This document shows, in pieces, positions 55,130 through 64,000 of a stretch of DNA of 64,000 nucleotides (position 1 is its first letter; the number at the start of each line of letters is the position of its first letter). Below the pieces are notes generated by a model, which made no database searches, was not told where the DNA came from, and was given only the letters and a program-made list of their open reading frames with translations. The position numbers and the translations under genes are program-made. The DNA comes from Luteimonas galliterrae (lineage in GTDB: Bacteria > Pseudomonadota > Gammaproteobacteria > Xanthomonadales > Xanthomonadaceae): contig NZ_JAMBEP010000001.1 of the NCBI RefSeq assembly GCF_023374055.1, forward strand, positions 558,001 to 622,000, given 5' to 3'.

Positions 55130-55255
55130 TTAGCGCTGGCGCGCCTTGAAGCGCGGATTGGTTTTGCAGATCACGAAGACCTTGCCACGGCGGCGAACCA
55201 CCTTGCAGTCGCGGTGACGGGCCTTCGCCGACTTCAGGGAGGACAGGACCTTCAT
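55130..55255 (-). CDS. rpmJ: 50S ribosomal protein L36, zinc-independent type
   Basis: A 41-residue protein begins [17 protein letters not shown] and ends with FKARQR. It has only two of the cysteines of the four-ligand zinc ribbon, and matches the longer B-type L36 (YkgO type), used under zinc limitation in bacteria that hold both types. Whether this genome also has the zinc-binding copy is not seen. GAGG lies six bases before the ATG. It is a single-gene unit with its own promoter, diverging from cmk. Confidence 0.95.
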   Translation of the reverse strand: MKVLSSLKSAKARHRDCKVVRRRGKVFVICKTNPRFKARQR

Positions 55256-55281
55256 GACACACCTCGGCGGAAAAGTCCGAC

Positions 55282-55310
55282 ATTATGTCTAGTTTCTTGA
55301 ATCTGTTCAA
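55282..55310 (-). promoter_or_regulatory. sigma70-type promoter of rpmJ
   Basis: On the minus strand TTGAAC (55305-55310) and CATAAT (55282-55287) are separated by exactly 17 bp, giving a short leader before the ATG at 55255. I see no obvious Zur-like palindrome overlapping it. Confidence 0.65.
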
Positions 55311-55357
55311 GAGGTTGCGGCTTGCGCCTAGAATGGCCCGACGCCGAGGGAGAGAAG

Positions 55358-56038
55358 ATGGCCAAGACCGTACCCGTTCTGACCATCGATGGGCCTTCCG
55401 GCTCGGGCAAAGGCACCATCAGCCGCCTGGTGGCTGCCCGTCTAGGCTGGCATTACCTGGATTCGGGCGCCCTGTACCGGGCCGTGGGCCTGGCGGCGGC
55501 CTGGTCCGAGGTCGACCTGAGCGACGCCGAGCACGTAGCCGCCTGCGCCCGCCGCACCGAAATCCACTTCGAGACCGGGGAGGGCGGAGTCGAGCCGCGG
55601 GTGATCGTCAACGGCAAGGACGCGACCCACCAATTGCGCATGGAAACGGCCGGGGCGGCCGCCTCGGCCATCGCCGCGCTGCCCGCCGTCCGCGAGGCCC
55701 TGCTCGACAAACAGCGGGCTTTCCGCCAGCCCCCGGGCCTGGTGGCCGATGGCCGGGACATGGGCACGGTGATCTTCCCGGACGCCATCCACAAGGTATT
55801 TCTGACCGCAAGCGCCGAAGAAAGAGCCGAAAGGCGCCATAAGCAGTTGAAAGACAAAGGAGTTTCCGTTACCTTGGACGGTCTGCTGCACGAGATCCTC
55901 GCCCGCGATGCCCGCGACGCGGAGCGTGCGGTGGCACCGCTGCGACCGGCCGAAGACGCCATCCGCATCGATACCACCGGGCTCTCCATCGACACGGTCG
56001 TCGCACAGGTGTTGGCGCTGGTCGAGCGCAGCGGATAG
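55358..56038 (+). CDS. cmk: cytidylate kinase
   Basis: Cmk phosphorylates CMP and dCMP. The 226-residue product has the P-loop [11 protein letters not shown], the CMP-binding region [31 protein letters not shown], and the lid with RAERRHKQL. The ATG at 55358 is preceded by GAGGGAGA, which decides it over the upstream in-frame start at 55322. It is the first gene of the conserved cmk-rpsA-ihfB-lapA-lapB order. Confidence 0.96.
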   Translation: MAKTVPVLTIDGPSGSGKGTISRLVAARLGWHYLDSGALYRAVGLAAAWSEVDLSDAEHVAACARRTEIHFETGEGGVEPRVIVNGKDATHQLRMETAGAAASAIAALPAVREALLDKQRAFRQPPGLVADGRDMGTVIFPDAIHKVFLTASAEERAERRHKQLKDKGVSVTLDGLLHEILARDARDAERAVAPLRPAEDAIRIDTTGLSIDTVVAQVLALVERSG

Positions 56039-56040
56039 GT

Positions 56041-56068
56041 CCCGCCGGAATCCTCCGGACGGGTTTTT
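56041..56068 (+). terminator. weak terminator or attenuator between cmk and rpsA
   Basis: The stem CCCGCCGGA/TCCGGaCGGG has a single bulged A and is followed by five T. It begins two bases after the cmk stop. It should lower read-through, with rpsA then mostly using its own promoter in the 112 bp that follow. Confidence 0.55.
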
Positions 56069-56180
56069 CAATCACAACACTTACGGCCACACGCATCCCG
56101 CGCAGGCCGATAACCGGTGGATCGCCGCGCAAGCAGGAATCGCGCACGACGATCCATGTGTTCAACCTGAGTAATCAGAA

Positions 56181-57875
56181 ATGACCGAATCATTCGCAGA
56201 ACTGTTCGAACAAAGCCAAACCCATCTGGCCAAGCTGAAGCCGGGCTCCATCGTCACCGGCACCGTCGTCGAAGTGCGTACCGACGTGGTGGTGATCAAC
56301 GCCGGCCTGAAGTCCGAAGGCATCGTGCCGATCGAACAGTTCCGTAACGACGCCGGCGAGATCGACGTCGGCGTGGGCGACCAAGTCAAGGTCGCGCTCG
56401 ACTCCATTGAGAATGGCTTTGGCGAAACCGTGTTGTCGCGCGAGAAGGCCAAGCGCGCCATGGTATGGGACGAGCTGGAAGAAGCGCTCAACAACAACGA
56501 GACCATCACCGGCCGCATCAGCGGCAAGGTCAAGGGCGGCTTCACCGTCGACATCAAGGACGTCCGCGCGTTCCTGCCGGGCTCGCTGGTCGACGTGCGT
56601 CCGGTCCGCGACCCGGTGTACCTGGAAGGCAAGGAACTCGAGTTCAAGCTCATCAAGCTGGACCGCAAGCGCAACAACGTAGTCGTCTCCCGCCGTGCGG
56701 TGGTCGAGAGCGAGCATTCGGAAGAGCGCGAGCAACTGCTCGAGAAGCTGCAGGAAGGCGCGATCCTCAAGGGCGTGGTCAAGAACCTCACCGACTACGG
56801 CGCGTTCGTGGACCTGGGCGGCATCGACGGCCTGCTGCACATCACCGACATGGCCTGGAAGCGCGTGCGCCATCCGTCCGAAGTGGTCGAAGTGGGCCAG
56901 GAGCTGGACGTGCGCGTGCTCAAGTACGACCGCGAGCGCAACCGCGTCAGCCTGGGCCTGAAGCAGCTGGGCGAGGATCCGTGGGACAACATCGCGCGCC
57001 GCTACCCGGCCAACACCCGCGTGTTCGGCAAGGTCTCCAACGTCACCGATTACGGCGCGTTCGTCGAGATCGAGCCGGGCGTGGAAGGCCTGGTGCACGT
57101 CTCCGAAATGGATTGGACCAACAAGAACGTCAACCCGTCCAAGATCGTGCAGGTCGGCGATGAAGTGCAGGTGATGGTGCTGGACGTCGATGAAGAGCGC
57201 CGCCGCATCTCGCTGGGCATGAAGCAGGTCTCGTCCAATCCGTGGGAAACCTTCGCCGCCATCCACAAGAAGGGCGACAAGGTCTCCGGCCAGATCAAGT
57301 CGATCACCGACTTCGGCGTGTTCATCGGCCTGGACGGCGGCATCGACGGCCTGATCCACTTGTCCGACATCAGCTGGAACTCCACCGGCGAAGACATCGC
57401 CCGCAACTTCAAGAAGGGCGACACGCTCGAAGCGGTGGTGCTGGCGGTGGATCCGGAACGCGAGCGCATCAGCCTGGGCGTCAAGCAGCTGGAGCAGGAT
57501 CCGTTCGGCCAGTACATGGCCGGCAACCAGAAGGGTTCCGTGGTCAAGGGCAAGGTCAAGGAAGTCGACGCCAAGGGCGCCACGATCGAATTGGCCGACG
57601 GCGTGGAAGGCTACGTGGCCGCCCGCGACATCGCCAAGGAACGCGTCGACGACGCCACCCAGTACCTGAAGGTGGGCGACGAGGTCGAAGCCAAGTTCAT
57701 CGGTATGGATCGCAAGGGCCGCACCATGCAGCTCTCGATCAAGGCCAAGGACGAAGCCGAGATCCAGGACACGCTGGCCGAGTACAACAAGGCGTCTTCC
57801 GATGCCTCCAGCGGCACGACCAAGCTCGGTGCGTTGCTGCGCGAACAGCTCGGCAGCAAGTCCGATTCCGAGTAA
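56181..57875 (+). CDS. rpsA: 30S ribosomal protein S1
   Basis: S1 binds mRNA and brings it to the 30S subunit. The 564-residue product has six S1 repeats of about 75-87 residues; repeats 3-6 are the most regular (for example [27 protein letters not shown] and [30 protein letters not shown]). The first two repeats are the ribosome-binding ones. Length and order match the E. coli protein. Gene order around it is conserved across gammaproteobacteria. Confidence 0.98.
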   Translation: MTESFAELFEQSQTHLAKLKPGSIVTGTVVEVRTDVVVINAGLKSEGIVPIEQFRNDAGEIDVGVGDQVKVALDSIENGFGETVLSREKAKRAMVWDELEEALNNNETITGRISGKVKGGFTVDIKDVRAFLPGSLVDVRPVRDPVYLEGKELEFKLIKLDRKRNNVVVSRRAVVESEHSEEREQLLEKLQEGAILKGVVKNLTDYGAFVDLGGIDGLLHITDMAWKRVRHPSEVVEVGQELDVRVLKYDRERNRVSLGLKQLGEDPWDNIARRYPANTRVFGKVSNVTDYGAFVEIEPGVEGLVHVSEMDWTNKNVNPSKIVQVGDEVQVMVLDVDEERRRISLGMKQVSSNPWETFAAIHKKGDKVSGQIKSITDFGVFIGLDGGIDGLIHLSDISWNSTGEDIARNFKKGDTLEAVVLAVDPERERISLGVKQLEQDPFGQYMAGNQKGSVVKGKVKEVDAKGATIELADGVEGYVAARDIAKERVDDATQYLKVGDEVEAKFIGMDRKGRTMQLSIKAKDEAEIQDTLAEYNKASSDASSGTTKLGALLREQLGSKSDSE

Positions 57876-57885
57876 AGGCCAACAG

Positions 57886-57914
57886 CGAAGGGTCCGGCGA
57901 TGCCGGACCCTTCG
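57886..57914 (+). terminator. long hairpin between rpsA and ihfB
   Basis: A perfect 13-bp stem (CGAAGGGTCCGGC and complement) closes a 3-nt loop, 10 bp after the rpsA stop and 24 bp before ihfB. There is no T run, so it is more likely a 3' stabiliser or processing site than a full terminator. Confidence 0.5.
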
Positions 57915-57938
57915 TGGCCCTGAGCCCTGCCGGCGTCC

Positions 57939-58241
57939 ATGACCAAGTCCGAACTGATCGAAATACTCACCCAGCGCCAGGCGCACCTGAAGGCCGACGA
58001 TGTCGACCTGGCGGTGAAGTCGTTGCTGGAGATGATGGGCGGCGCCTTGTCCGAAGGCGGCCGCATCGAGATCCGCGGTTTCGGAAGTTTTTCCCTGCAT
58101 TACCGGCCGCCGCGTACCGGCCGCAATCCCAAGACCGGCGACGCGGTTGCGCTGCCCGGCAAGCATGTGCCGCATTTCAAGCCCGGCAAGGAATTGCGCG
58201 AGCGCGTCAGCGGCGTCGAGCCGCAAGCCAGCGAAGACTGA
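57939..58241 (+). CDS. ihfB: integration host factor subunit beta
   Basis: IHF is a heterodimeric DNA-bending protein. The 100-residue product has TKSELIEIL at the N-terminus, [28 protein letters not shown] covering the dimer core and DNA-binding arm (the intercalating Pro is in RNPKTGD), and a [17 protein letters not shown]-terminus. It lies in the rpsA-ihfB order conserved in gammaproteobacteria, which distinguishes it from ihfA and hup genes. Confidence 0.97.
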   Translation: MTKSELIEILTQRQAHLKADDVDLAVKSLLEMMGGALSEGGRIEIRGFGSFSLHYRPPRTGRNPKTGDAVALPGKHVPHFKPGKELRERVSGVEPQASED

Positions 58242-58327
58242 TCTCCGCCGCGCGGCTAGTCGGTCGCGTTTTTGTGGAAGGCATCGCCGCTCGGCTAAGC
58301 TAGGCCTTCCCCCGGAGTCGAGTGAAC

Positions 58328-58600
58328 ATGCGCCTGATCCGCCTGCTAGCCGCCATCGCCTGCCTCGTGGCTGGCATCGCCGTGGGCGCGCTCAATCCGC
58401 AGCCGATCGCGCTCGATCTGGGTCTCGCTACGTTCCGCGCCAGCCTGGGCGTGGCCGTGCTCGCGGCCCTGCTGGCCGGCGTCGTCCTCGGCGGATTGAT
58501 CCTGACGGTAAGCGCAGTACTGCCGCTGCGGCAACGCCTGCGCCGCGCGACGGCGAACAAATCCGCGCCTCCCGCACCGTCTCCCGAACAGCGGTTGTGA
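58328..58600 (+). CDS. lapA: LapA-family membrane protein
   Basis: The 90-residue product has two membrane spans (LIRLLAAIACLVAGIAVGAL and GVAVLAALLAGVVLGGLILTV) and a short basic, Pro-rich cytosolic tail, as in LapA (YciS, DUF1049). LapA works beside LapB in control of lipopolysaccharide assembly. The ATG at 58328 is chosen; a GTG two codons earlier at 58322 is closer to GGAG and is equally possible. The lapB start follows by 3 bp. Confidence 0.9.
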   Translation: MRLIRLLAAIACLVAGIAVGALNPQPIALDLGLATFRASLGVAVLAALLAGVVLGGLILTVSAVLPLRQRLRRATANKSAPPAPSPEQRL

Positions 58601-58603
58601 CCG

Positions 58604-59785
58604 ATGATGGCCTTCGTCAACGAATGGTTCTGGTTCTTCCTGCTGCTGCCGGTGGCGGCGCTGACCGGCTGGATCATCGGCCGCCGCGGCGGCGAGCGGC
58701 ATAGCGACACGCAGGTCAGCCGGCTGTCGACCACCTACTTCCGCGGCCTCAACTACCTGCTCAACGAACAGCCCGACAAGGCGATCGAACTGTTCCTGCA
58801 CATCGCCGAACTGGACAAGGACACCTTCGAGACGCAGGTCGCGCTGGGCCACCTGTTCCGGCGCCGCGGCGAAGTGGATCGCGCGATCCGCCTGCACCAG
58901 GGCCTGGTGCAGCGTCCTGACCTCAACGACCAGCAGAAAGTGCAGGCCTTGTTGGCGCTGGGCGAGGACTACATGCGTTCGGGCCTGCTCGATCGCGCCG
59001 AAACGGTATTCAGCGACTTGGCCAAGATCGACCAGCGCGCGCCGCAAGCGCTCAAGCACTTGATCGGCATCTACCAGGCCGAACGCGATTGGGGCAAGGC
59101 GATCGAGAACGCGACCCGCTACGAAGCGGCGACCGGTGAGCCGATGGGCAAGCTGATCGCGCAGTTCGAGTGCGAACTCGCCGACCGGCAGCGCGCGGCG
59201 GGCGATGTCGAGGGCGCGCGCCAGGCGATCGCGCGCGCCTACGCCGCCGATTCCGATGCGGTGCGGCCGGGACTGCTGGAAGGGCGCATCGAAGTCGAAG
59301 CAGGCGAGTACGCCGCAGCGATCCGCGCCTTCGAACGTGCCGCGCGGCACGACCCCGATTATCTGCCGGAGATCCTGCCGTCGTTGCTGGAGTGCTACCA
59401 GCACGTCGGCGACGTGCCCGGTGCGCGTTCCTTCCTGACCGAGATGAGCGAGCACTACCGCGGCGTGGCGCCGGTGCTCGCATTGACGCGCTTGGTGGAA
59501 TCCGACGAAGGCGTGGCGGCGGCGCGCGCCTACCTGGCGCGGCAATTGAAGGACCGTCCCTCGGTGCGCGGCGAAGCGGCGCTGATCGACCTGACCCTGG
59601 CCGAAGGCACCGACGCCGAAGCCACGCTGCACGATCTCAAGCACATCACCGATCAACTGCTGGTGCGCAATCCCAGCTATCGCTGCAGCCGCTGCGGTTT
59701 CGGCGCGCGCTCGCACCATTGGCAATGCCCCAGCTGCAAAGAATGGGGCACGATCAAGCCGCTGCTGAACTACGCGGTGGTCTGA
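58604..59785 (+). CDS. lapB: lipopolysaccharide assembly protein LapB
   Basis: The 393-residue product has one N-terminal span (FFLLLPVAALTGWIIGR), about nine TPR units (residues about 40-345), and a C-terminal rubredoxin-like metal site CSRCGF...CPSCKEWGT. LapB (YciM) anchors at the inner membrane and, with FtsH, drives LpxC breakdown, so limiting lipid A synthesis. The stop TGA overlaps the ATG of the next gene (TGATG), tying it to the sugar-lipid genes downstream. Confidence 0.95.
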   Translation: MMAFVNEWFWFFLLLPVAALTGWIIGRRGGERHSDTQVSRLSTTYFRGLNYLLNEQPDKAIELFLHIAELDKDTFETQVALGHLFRRRGEVDRAIRLHQGLVQRPDLNDQQKVQALLALGEDYMRSGLLDRAETVFSDLAKIDQRAPQALKHLIGIYQAERDWGKAIENATRYEAATGEPMGKLIAQFECELADRQRAAGDVEGARQAIARAYAADSDAVRPGLLEGRIEVEAGEYAAAIRAFERAARHDPDYLPEILPSLLECYQHVGDVPGARSFLTEMSEHYRGVAPVLALTRLVESDEGVAAARAYLARQLKDRPSVRGEAALIDLTLAEGTDAEATLHDLKHITDQLLVRNPSYRCSRCGFGARSHHWQCPSCKEWGTIKPLLNYAVV

Positions 59786-60786
59786 TGCCGTTGGCGGGAT
59801 GGTTGGCGTTGCATTTCGCCATCGGCCTGCTCGGTACGATCGCGGCGCGATGGTATGCGTTGCGGGCCCGACTGCTGGACCAGCCCGGCGAACGCCGAAG
59901 CCATCGGGCCGCCACGCCGCGCGGCGGCGGTATCGCGATCGTCGCGGCCGGGCTGGCCGCCGTGGCTTGGCTCTGGGCGCAGGATCCGTCGCGGCGACCG
60001 TGGCTGGCCGGATTCGGCGTGGGGTTCGCGCTGGTCGCCGCGATCGGATGGATCGACGACCATCGTCCATTGTCGCCCTGGCTGCGGCTGGCCGTGCATG
60101 CGCTGGCGGCGGCGGCATTGGCTTGGGGCAGCTATAGCGTCCACGGCGATGCGCTGATGGCCCTTGCGACCTTCGTATTGTCGATCGGGCTGACCAACGT
60201 CTGGAACTTCATGGACGGCATCGACGGTCTGGCTGCCAGCCAGGCGGCCCTGCTGGCTGCCGGGGCTGCCTGGGTCCTGGGCGGCTCTCTGCAATGGCTG
60301 GCATTGGCCCTGTGCGCCGCCTGTTGCGGGTTCCTACCGTTGAACGTACCCCGGGCGCGCATTTTCCTGGGCGACGTCGGCAGCGGAGCGCTGGGTTTCG
60401 CCGTGGCGGCGCTTTATGCGGACCTGGCCGCCGCCCGCATTCCCGGCTGGCCGTTGTCGCTGCTGCCGCTGTCGGCGTTTCTTGTAGACGCGGCCTTGAC
60501 GCTGGTGGGGCGGATGCTGCGCGGGGAGCGCTGGTGGACGCCGCACGTCATGCATGCATATCAGGTTTCAGCGAGGCGGTGGGGCCACGTTCCGGTCACC
60601 TTGGCTTATGCCGGCTGGACGCTGATCGCCATCGCACTGTGGTGGTCGTGTCGCGACCGCGGTACGGCATTCATTACAATGTTGTTATTCGGGTGGTATA
60701 CCCTGTCCGTATTGGCGTGGCGCGGCTTGCGCCGGGGGCGGGATTTGGCGGTTCTTGGCACCACAAACTCAAGGAACGAAGAATGA
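59785..60786 (+). CDS. polyprenyl-phosphate sugar-1-phosphate transferase (WecA/WbpL type)
   Basis: The 333-residue product has about ten spans and the family motifs: RSHRAATPRGGGIAIV, the aspartate pair in IGWIDDHRPLSP, NVWNFMDGIDGLAASQ, FLGDVGSGALGF and the last cytosolic loop WWTPHVMHAYQ. It attaches an N-acetylamino sugar phosphate from a UDP-sugar to undecaprenyl phosphate, the first step of an O-antigen or other glycan. WbpL is the closest named type by context, since a WbpM-like gene follows. The stop overlaps that gene's start. Confidence 0.9.
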   Translation: MPLAGWLALHFAIGLLGTIAARWYALRARLLDQPGERRSHRAATPRGGGIAIVAAGLAAVAWLWAQDPSRRPWLAGFGVGFALVAAIGWIDDHRPLSPWLRLAVHALAAAALAWGSYSVHGDALMALATFVLSIGLTNVWNFMDGIDGLAASQAALLAAGAAWVLGGSLQWLALALCAACCGFLPLNVPRARIFLGDVGSGALGFAVAALYADLAAARIPGWPLSLLPLSAFLVDAALTLVGRMLRGERWWTPHVMHAYQVSARRWGHVPVTLAYAGWTLIAIALWWSCRDRGTAFITMLLFGWYTLSVLAWRGLRRGRDLAVLGTTNSRNEE

Positions 60787-62690
60787 GGGCCTGGCGAGAC
60801 CATTTGAGTGCCGCACTGCCCAGGCTTGCGGTCGTCGTCCACGATCTGGCGATGGTCTGGTGCTGTTGGACGGGCCTGCACTGGCTGCGTTACGGCTTCG
60901 CGGCCAATCCGCCGCCGGTGGATTGGTGGTCTACGCAGATCGCGATCGTCCTGGTCGCGCAGGGTCTGGTGTTCTGGCAGGCCGGTCTGTATCGCGGCTT
61001 GTGGCGCTTCGCCAGCGTGCCTGACCTGTGGAATATCGTGAAAGCCAGCGTGATCGGCCTGCTGGCGATCGTGCTCGGCTTGTTCATCTACAACCGGCTC
61101 GGACAGGTGCCGCGCGCCGTGCTGCTGGCGTATCCGTTCGCGCTGGTCGGCCTGCTCGGCACGCCGCGCTTGCTGTACCGCGCATGGAAGGACAGCAGCA
61201 GCGAGCGTTATGGCCGCAGTCCCGTACGCACGCTCATCCTCGGCGCGGACGAGGCCGGCGATGCGCTCGTCCGCGACCTGCGCCGTTCCGGCGCTTACCA
61301 GCCGGTGGGCTTCCTGGACGATGCGGCGAAACTGCGCGGCAGCAAACTGCACGGCGTGCCCGTGCTCGGCGCGATCGACGATGTCGTGGAGATCGCCAAG
61401 GAAACTTCGGCCAAGCTGCTGGTGATCGCGATGCCGGCGGTCGAAGCCGCCGAGATGCAGCGTGTCGTCGCCGCCTGCGAGCGTACCGGCCTGCCTTTCC
61501 GTACCGTGCCGCGGCTGGAAGACGTGCTGGTCGGCCGCTCCTTGCCCGGCGAGTTGAAGGAAGTCGCGATCGAGGACCTGCTCGGCCGCAAGCCGGTATT
61601 GCCGGACTGGAAAGCTATTCGCGGCTGGCTCGGCGGACGTTCGGTGATGGTGACCGGCGCAGGCGGATCGATCGGTTCCGAACTTTGCCGCCAGTGCGCG
61701 CGGCATGGTGCGCAGCGCGTGGCGCTGGTGGAAATCGACGAGCTGGCGCTGATGACCATGGAAGCCGAACTGCGCCGCGATTTCCCCAGCCTCGAATGCA
61801 TCGCCGTACTGGGCGATTGCGGCGACCCGGCGGTGATCCGCCACGCGTTGGAACTGGCCCAGCCCGATGCGCTGTTCCATGCCGCCGCCTACAAGCAGGT
61901 GCCGCTGCTCGAAGCGCAACTGCGCGAAGCGGTGCGCAATAACGTATTGGCGACGGAGACCGTCGCCTCCGCCTGCCGCAATGCCGGTGTCGGCACGTTC
62001 GTGCTGATTTCCACCGACAAGGCGGTGGACCCGGCGAACGTACTCGGCGCCAGCAAGCGCCTGGCCGAAATGGTCTGCCAGGCCATGGCGGTCCAGCGCA
62101 GCACGCATTTCGTGACGGTGCGCTTCGGCAATGTGCTCGATTCCGCCGGCAGCGTAGTGCCGTTGTTCCGCGAACAGATCCGCGCCGGCGGCCCGGTCAC
62201 GGTCACCGACGCCGAAGTCACGCGCTACTTCATGACGATCCCGGAAGCCTGCCAGCTGATCCTGCAGGCCGCCGCGATCGGCTCGCACGACGCCATCTAT
62301 ACGCTGGACATGGGCGAGCCGGTGCCGATCCGCCTGCTGGCCGAGCAGATGATCCGCCTGGCCGGCAAGCAGCCGGGCAGGGACATCGCCATCGTCTACA
62401 CCGGCCTGCGCCCCGGCGAGAAACTGCACGAGACGCTGTTCCATGCCGACGAGCGCTATCGGCAGACCGCGCATCCCAAGATCCTGCAGGCCGAGGCGCG
62501 CAGCGTCGTGTCCGAGCAGGTGCTGGGCACGTTGCGCGGCATGCGCGAGGCTTGCGCGCGCTACGACCAGGCTGCGCTCGGCGACGCCTTGCAACTGGCC
62601 GTGCCCGAGTTCCTGCCGGCCGACGAGCCGCAGGAGCAGCATGTGGCCACCATCGTCCGTTTCCCGGCGCGCGATTCGCGGAGGATTTGA
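60783..62690 (+). CDS. UDP-sugar 4,6-dehydratase / epimerase, WbpM/PglF/CapD type
   Basis: The 635-residue product has about four N-terminal spans (1-130), a CoA-binding-like Rossmann domain (about 140-260; LILGADEAGDALVRDL), and a C-terminal extended SDR domain (from about 283) with MVTGAGGSIGSEL and STDKAVDPANVLGASKR (the K is catalytic). These enzymes make 4-keto-6-deoxy sugars such as UDP-QuiNAc precursors. AAGGA lies before ATG 60783, which overlaps the previous stop (ATGA). Substrate cannot be assigned further. Confidence 0.92.
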   Translation: MRAWRDHLSAALPRLAVVVHDLAMVWCCWTGLHWLRYGFAANPPPVDWWSTQIAIVLVAQGLVFWQAGLYRGLWRFASVPDLWNIVKASVIGLLAIVLGLFIYNRLGQVPRAVLLAYPFALVGLLGTPRLLYRAWKDSSSERYGRSPVRTLILGADEAGDALVRDLRRSGAYQPVGFLDDAAKLRGSKLHGVPVLGAIDDVVEIAKETSAKLLVIAMPAVEAAEMQRVVAACERTGLPFRTVPRLEDVLVGRSLPGELKEVAIEDLLGRKPVLPDWKAIRGWLGGRSVMVTGAGGSIGSELCRQCARHGAQRVALVEIDELALMTMEAELRRDFPSLECIAVLGDCGDPAVIRHALELAQPDALFHAAAYKQVPLLEAQLREAVRNNVLATETVASACRNAGVGTFVLISTDKAVDPANVLGASKRLAEMVCQAMAVQRSTHFVTVRFGNVLDSAGSVVPLFREQIRAGGPVTVTDAEVTRYFMTIPEACQLILQAAAIGSHDAIYTLDMGEPVPIRLLAEQMIRLAGKQPGRDIAIVYTGLRPGEKLHETLFHADERYRQTAHPKILQAEARSVVSEQVLGTLRGMREACARYDQAALGDALQLAVPEFLPADEPQEQHVATIVRFPARDSRRI

Positions 62691-62694
62691 AGCA

Positions 62695-63591
62695 GTGCGA
62701 CGTATCCGTAAGGCGGTATTCCCGGTGGCCGGCCATGGCACGCGTTTTCTCCCGGCCACCAAGACGGTTCCGAAGGAAATGCTGCCGATCGTCGACCGTC
62801 CGCTGATCCAGTACGCGGTCGACGAAGCGATCGAAGCCGGCTGCGACACGCTGATTTTCGTCACCAATCGCTACAAGCATGCGGTAGCGGATTATTTCGA
62901 CAAGGCCTACGAGCTCGAGCACAAGCTCGAGAAGGCCGGCAAGCACGAGCAACTCGACCTGATCCGCAATGTGCTGCCCGAAGGCGTGCGTGCGGTGTTC
63001 GTGACCCAGACCGAAGCGCTGGGCCTGGGCCATGCCGTGCTGTGCGCGAAGCCGATCGTCGGCGACGAGCCTTTCGCGGTCGTGCTGCCCGACGACCTCA
63101 TCTGGAACCGTGGTCCAGGCGCGCTCAAGCAGATGGCAGACCTGGCCGAGTCCAGCGGCGCCAGCGTGATCGCCACGCAGAACGTGCCGCGAGACCAGAC
63201 CGGCAGCTACGGTATCGTCGCCACCGACAGTTTTTCCGGCCGCGCCGGCCGCATTACCGGTATGGTCGAGAAACCGGACCCCGAAGACGCGCCGAGCACG
63301 CTGGCGGTGGTCGGGCGCTACATCCTTTCGGGCAGCATCTTCGACCTGCTGGAGAAGACCACGCCCGGCGCGGGCGGCGAGATCCAGCTGACCGACGCCA
63401 TTTCCACACTGCTGGCGCAGGAGCCGGTGCTGGCTTACCGCTTCCAGGGCACGCGTTTCGATTGCGGCACGCACCTGGGCCTGATCGAAGCCACCATCCG
63501 CTACGCGCTGGACCACGAGAAGCTCAGCGATGCGGCTGCGCAGCTGATGCAAAACGCGCTGAAGGAACTGGGCGTCATCGAGCTGGAGTGA
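62695..63591 (+). CDS. galU: UTP-glucose-1-phosphate uridylyltransferase
   Basis: GalU makes UDP-glucose, needed for lipopolysaccharide core, exopolysaccharide and galactose use. The 298-residue product has the nucleotide-binding PVAGHGTRFLPATKTVPKEM (usually G-L-G-T-R; here His replaces Leu), EALGLGHAVLCA, VVLPDDLIW, GIVEKP-like GMVEKPDPEDAPS and GGEIQLTDAI. The start is GTG 62695, with GGAGG ten bases upstream and a 4-bp gap after the epimerase gene. It is the last of the glycan genes in this run. Confidence 0.95.
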   Translation: MRRIRKAVFPVAGHGTRFLPATKTVPKEMLPIVDRPLIQYAVDEAIEAGCDTLIFVTNRYKHAVADYFDKAYELEHKLEKAGKHEQLDLIRNVLPEGVRAVFVTQTEALGLGHAVLCAKPIVGDEPFAVVLPDDLIWNRGPGALKQMADLAESSGASVIATQNVPRDQTGSYGIVATDSFSGRAGRITGMVEKPDPEDAPSTLAVVGRYILSGSIFDLLEKTTPGAGGEIQLTDAISTLLAQEPVLAYRFQGTRFDCGTHLGLIEATIRYALDHEKLSDAAAQLMQNALKELGVIELE

Positions 63592-63597
63592 GGCGCG

Positions 63598-63933
63598 ATG
63601 GCGGAACCGATCGAGTGGGCAGATTTCGAGAAGGTGCTGATCTGCGCCGGTACGGTGCTGAAGGCCGAAGAGTTTCCCGAGGCGCGCAAGCCTGCGTGGA
63701 AGCTCTGGGTCGATTTCGGTCCGTTCGGAATCAAGAAGACCAGCGCGCAGATCAAGGCACTTTACGGCGCCGATGAGCTGGTCGGCCGTCAGGTCGTCGG
63801 CGTGATCAATTTTCCGCCCAAGCAGGTCGGGCCTTTCGTATCGGAGTTCCTGTTGACGGGGTTTCCGACGGAGGAGGGCGTGGTGCTGACCGCGATCGAG
63901 CGGCCAGTGCCGAACGGCGCCCGGCTGGCGTAG
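63598..63933 (+). CDS. csaA: tRNA-binding protein, CsaA-like
   Basis: The 111-residue product is a single OB-fold of the tRNA-binding (EMAP II-like) type: IEWADFEKVLICAGTVLKAE, ARKPAWKLWVDFG, then VGVINFPPKQVGPFVSEFL. Such free-standing domains are named CsaA, with reported chaperone or tRNA-binding activity. It follows galU by 6 bp and is probably co-transcribed. The remaining 67 bp to the window edge show no feature. Confidence 0.88.
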   Translation: MAEPIEWADFEKVLICAGTVLKAEEFPEARKPAWKLWVDFGPFGIKKTSAQIKALYGADELVGRQVVGVINFPPKQVGPFVSEFLLTGFPTEEGVVLTAIERPVPNGARLA

Positions 63934-64000
63934 CCCGGGTGGAGCCGCAGGCGATAGCAGGGGGCCTTTCACGGGCGAGACAAAAGCCCCGGGTATCGCT

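Overview
This 64 kb window reads as ordinary chromosome from a GC-rich gammaproteobacterium of the Xanthomonadaceae, most likely Lysobacter or a close relative. The placement rests on three things seen here: gene orders typical of that family (serC-pheA-hisC-aroA, and cmk-rpsA-ihfB-lapA-lapB-glycosyltransferase-epimerase-galU), class II-type EPSP synthase motifs, and short REP-like palindromes of the kind scattered through xanthomonad genomes. No species call is possible from the sequence alone. No prophage, integrase, insertion sequence, CRISPR array or replication origin is visible.

Layout. 1-3000: a patatin-type lipase running off the left edge, a conserved FFLEELY-type protein, a polyhydroxyalkanoate-type small protein and a divergent FHA membrane protein. 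3200-7900: a tightly overlapped serine/aromatic amino acid operon (serC-pheA-hisC-aroA). 8000-10500: a glycosyltransferase and an O-antigen ligase-like protein behind a recognisable promoter. 10500-15200: two TonB-like proteins, serS, an azoreductase and a divergent LysR regulator. 15300-15700: tRNA-Ser(UGA) preceded by two broken tandem copies of itself. 15700-25600: a lactonase-like enzyme, a possible small secreted peptide, a TPR-sulfotransferase, a large membrane protein, a fasciclin protein, a PEP mutase-family enzyme, an M28 lipoprotein peptidase, a ZIP transporter and a GacA-like regulator. 25600-30600: rne and rluC diverging, then phhB. 30700-35600: nfuA behind a duplicated leader ORF, a proline/glutamine-rich membrane protein and a TonB-dependent receptor. 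35600-47600: two cytochromes c and an efflux operon with one adaptor and three RND pumps. 47600-55300: a TraB-family protein, two alpha/beta hydrolases around a TetR gene, the agmatine-to-putrescine pair (aguB, aguA), two small exported proteins that share a 5' end, and rpmJ. 55300-64000: cmk-rpsA-ihfB-lapAB and cell-surface sugar genes up to galU and a tRNA-binding protein.

Working together. serC, pheA, hisC and aroA serve serine, phenylalanine and chorismate/aromatic transamination. lapA/lapB, the polyprenyl-phosphate sugar transferase, the UDP-sugar dehydratase and galU point to control and supply of envelope polysaccharide. The agmatine deiminase and N-carbamoylputrescine amidase complete one route to putrescine.

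The most unusual signals are small: interrupted tRNA-Ser copies split exactly between positions 36 and 37, a 25-codon duplicate of the nfuA start overlapping nfuA by ATGA, a chimeric exported protein built on a duplicated promoter/signal-peptide block, one palindromic repeat nested inside another, a 15-bp satellite grown from a REP arm, and a 38-codon ORF followed by a strong terminator.
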